Source: an uncultured Victivallaceae bacterium
GTDB taxonomy: Bacteria; Verrucomicrobiota; Lentisphaeria; Victivallales; Victivallaceae
Direction of reading: 5' to 3'
DNA: 6,117 nucleotides
NCBI GenBank assembly: GCA_934663655.1
Contig: CAKUKT010000169.1
Location: 1-6,117, forward strand
Positions 4,975 through 6,117 of this stretch are shown here, piece after piece. Numbering within the stretch: the stretch's first letter is position 1; every line of letters begins with the position of its first letter. Under the pieces are notes generated by a model. It saw nothing but the letters and a program-made list of their open reading frames with translations. It searched no databases and had not been told where the DNA came from. The translations under genes and the position numbers were made by a program.

Positions 4975-6117
4975 GGCTTCTGCTCTCCGGTAACTTCGAT
5001 TTCGTAATATCTGACGGCATCCGGCGGCCGGATGTCCGTGAGGTCGCCGCGAAAATGGCGGAGTTCCGTCCGTCGGTACGGATGGCGGAGCAACTCCTTC
5101 TCGTTCAGTTCGATTCCCAACCCCGGCGCTCCGGAAATGACCATTCTGCCGTCGCGCAGCACCAGCTGTTCGTCGCACAGTTCCCGCCGGTACGGCACAT
5201 CACTCATCATCATCTCCAGCACCACGAAATTCGGCACACAGGCGGCCAGCTGCAGCGTCGCCGCATTGGCCACCGGTCCGGAAGGATTGTGCGGGGCAAA
5301 CCCGATATGGCGCGCTTCCGCTTCGGCGCCGAGCAACCGCAACTCCATGATGCCGCCGGCATGGGATACGTCAGGCTGAATGTAATCGGCGCAGCCGAGT
5401 TCGAGGAACTGCCGGTACTCATAACGGTTGTAGAGCCGTTCGCCGGCCGAGAGCGCAACCCGCACCCGCGATTTCACTTCCCTGAGCCCCTCGTTGTTCT
5501 GCGGCGGAATCGGCTCCTCGAACCATCGGATGTCGAACTCCTCCAGCGCCCGCCCGATCCTCACCGCCGTCGGCACATCAAAACGCCCGTGTCCCTCGAT
5601 ATAAAGCTCCACTTCGTCCCCGACGGCTTCAGCCACCTGCCGGACGCACTCCAGCGCCGTCGCCAGTTCCCGCTTCGTTATCTGCAGCCAGGCCTTGCCG
5701 AAGGGATCCCATTTGCAGCCGGGCAGATGGAGGCGGCGGAGTTCCGCCGCCTTGCCGGCGAACTCCTCCGGGGTTTTCGCCGGTGCGAACCAGCCGTTCA
5801 GGTAGACCGGGATCGAATCGCGCACCTTGCCCCCCAGCAACTGCCAGACCGGCACCCCGAGCGCCTTGCCCTTGATGTCCCACAGCGCCATCTCCACGCC
5901 CGAGATCGCACTCATCAGCACCGGCCCTCCGCGCCAGTAGGCGTCGCGGTAGGCCCGCGAACGGAAATCTTCGATCCGCTGAGGATCCAGACCGATAAGC
6001 AGACTCTCCAGGTCGTGAATTGCCGCCACCACCGTCGGCTCCCGGTATTCCAGCGTCGCCTCTCCCCAGCCGTGAATCCCGGCATCGGTCTCCAGTTTGA
6101 CAAAGACGAAATTGGTT
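4971..6117 (-). CDS. Galactonate dehydratase-like enzyme (DgoD-type, mandelate racemase/enolase superfamily), 5' end beyond the window
   Basis: The reading frame is open to the right edge and shows 381 residues. The first visible ones (TNFVFVKLETDAGIHGWGEA) are the enolase-type N-terminal capping domain, so only about 10-15 residues are missing; GTG 6032 is not the true start. It closely resembles DgoD, as in RGGPVLMSAISG and ALWDIKGKALGVPVWQLLGG. Enzymes of this group remove water from an aldonic acid to give a 2-keto-3-deoxy acid, using Mg2+. Visible active-site motifs are CKWD (barrel strand 2), EGHGRF (codons near 5597), FEEP, SAGER, QPDVSHAGG, APHNPSGP and VLEM. The His of EGHG and of APH are the likely acid/base pair. 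Unusually, Glu stands where DgoD has the first metal-binding Asp. Substrate could be galactonate or another hexonate or pentonate. It overlaps the SDR start by 4 bp. Confidence 0.9.
   Translation of the reverse strand, partial: TNFVFVKLETDAGIHGWGEATLEYREPTVVAAIHDLESLLIGLDPQRIEDFRSRAYRDAYWRGGPVLMSAISGVEMALWDIKGKALGVPVWQLLGGKVRDSIPVYLNGWFAPAKTPEEFAGKAAELRRLHLPGCKWDPFGKAWLQITKRELATALECVRQVAEAVGDEVELYIEGHGRFDVPTAVRIGRALEEFDIRWFEEPIPPQNNEGLREVKSRVRVALSAGERLYNRYEYRQFLELGCADYIQPDVSHAGGIMELRLLGAEAEARHIGFAPHNPSGPVANAATLQLAACVPNFVVLEMMMSDVPYRRELCDEQLVLRDGRMVISGAPGLGIELNEKELLRHPYRRTELRHFRGDLTDIRPPDAVRYYEIEVTGEQKP

Noticed and set aside
4975..5178. Extended N-terminus for the SDR
   Set aside because: It would lie inside the dehydratase gene, is Arg/Pro/Gly-rich, and the SDR fold begins right after ATG 4974.
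1..6117. CRISPR arrays, tRNA or rRNA genes, insertion sequences, phage or defence genes
   Set aside because: No spaced direct repeats, cloverleaf-like segments, transposase motifs or terminal inverted repeats were seen on either strand.

Overview
All six genes supported here lie on the minus strand, so the window reads right to left. The DNA is GC-rich with tight gene spacing. The best taxonomic clue is a prepilin-like protein with a [21 protein letters not shown] N-terminus and a C-terminal H-X9-DG motif. That architecture is greatly expanded in the Planctomycetes-Verrucomicrobia-Lentisphaerae group. Together with the GC content and the sugar-related gene set, it suggests a Lentisphaeria/Victivallis-like bacterium. 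This assignment is inference; no rRNA or marker gene is present.

Right block (6117 to about 3996): the tail of an operon for sugar-acid metabolism. An enolase-superfamily dehydratase resembling galactonate dehydratase (DgoD) enters from the right edge, lacking only its first few residues. Its stop overlaps the start of a classical short-chain dehydrogenase/reductase by 4 bp (ATGA). Two terminator candidates follow: a weaker one right after the SDR stop, and a textbook one (8-bp stem arms plus T8) about 180 nt further on. Between them lies a stem-loop in an otherwise gene-free stretch.

Middle (3786-4218): a 433-bp intergenic region. Its right part holds the terminators. Its left part is AT-rich and carries a promoter-like sequence for the next operon, with two copies of an ATTGTGCNCAAT dyad. 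One copy is a perfect 12-bp palindrome lying between the -35 and -10 boxes, the other sits just upstream of the -35. The dyads look like operators for the GntR/FCD regulator encoded immediately downstream.

Left block (3785 to 1): a compact operon of a GntR/FCD regulator, a prepilin-like protein, a large exported protein that looks like an unclassified TIM-barrel glycoside hydrolase, and a second exported protein of unknown function cut by the left edge. Neighbouring genes are separated by 3 nt, 17 nt and a 4-bp overlap. The most plausible reading is a ligand-controlled glycan-use cassette: the regulator senses a sugar-acid-type ligand and controls surface or periplasmic proteins that bind or cut a polysaccharide. 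The dehydratase/SDR operon next door may process the released sugar acid. The functional link between the two operons is inference.
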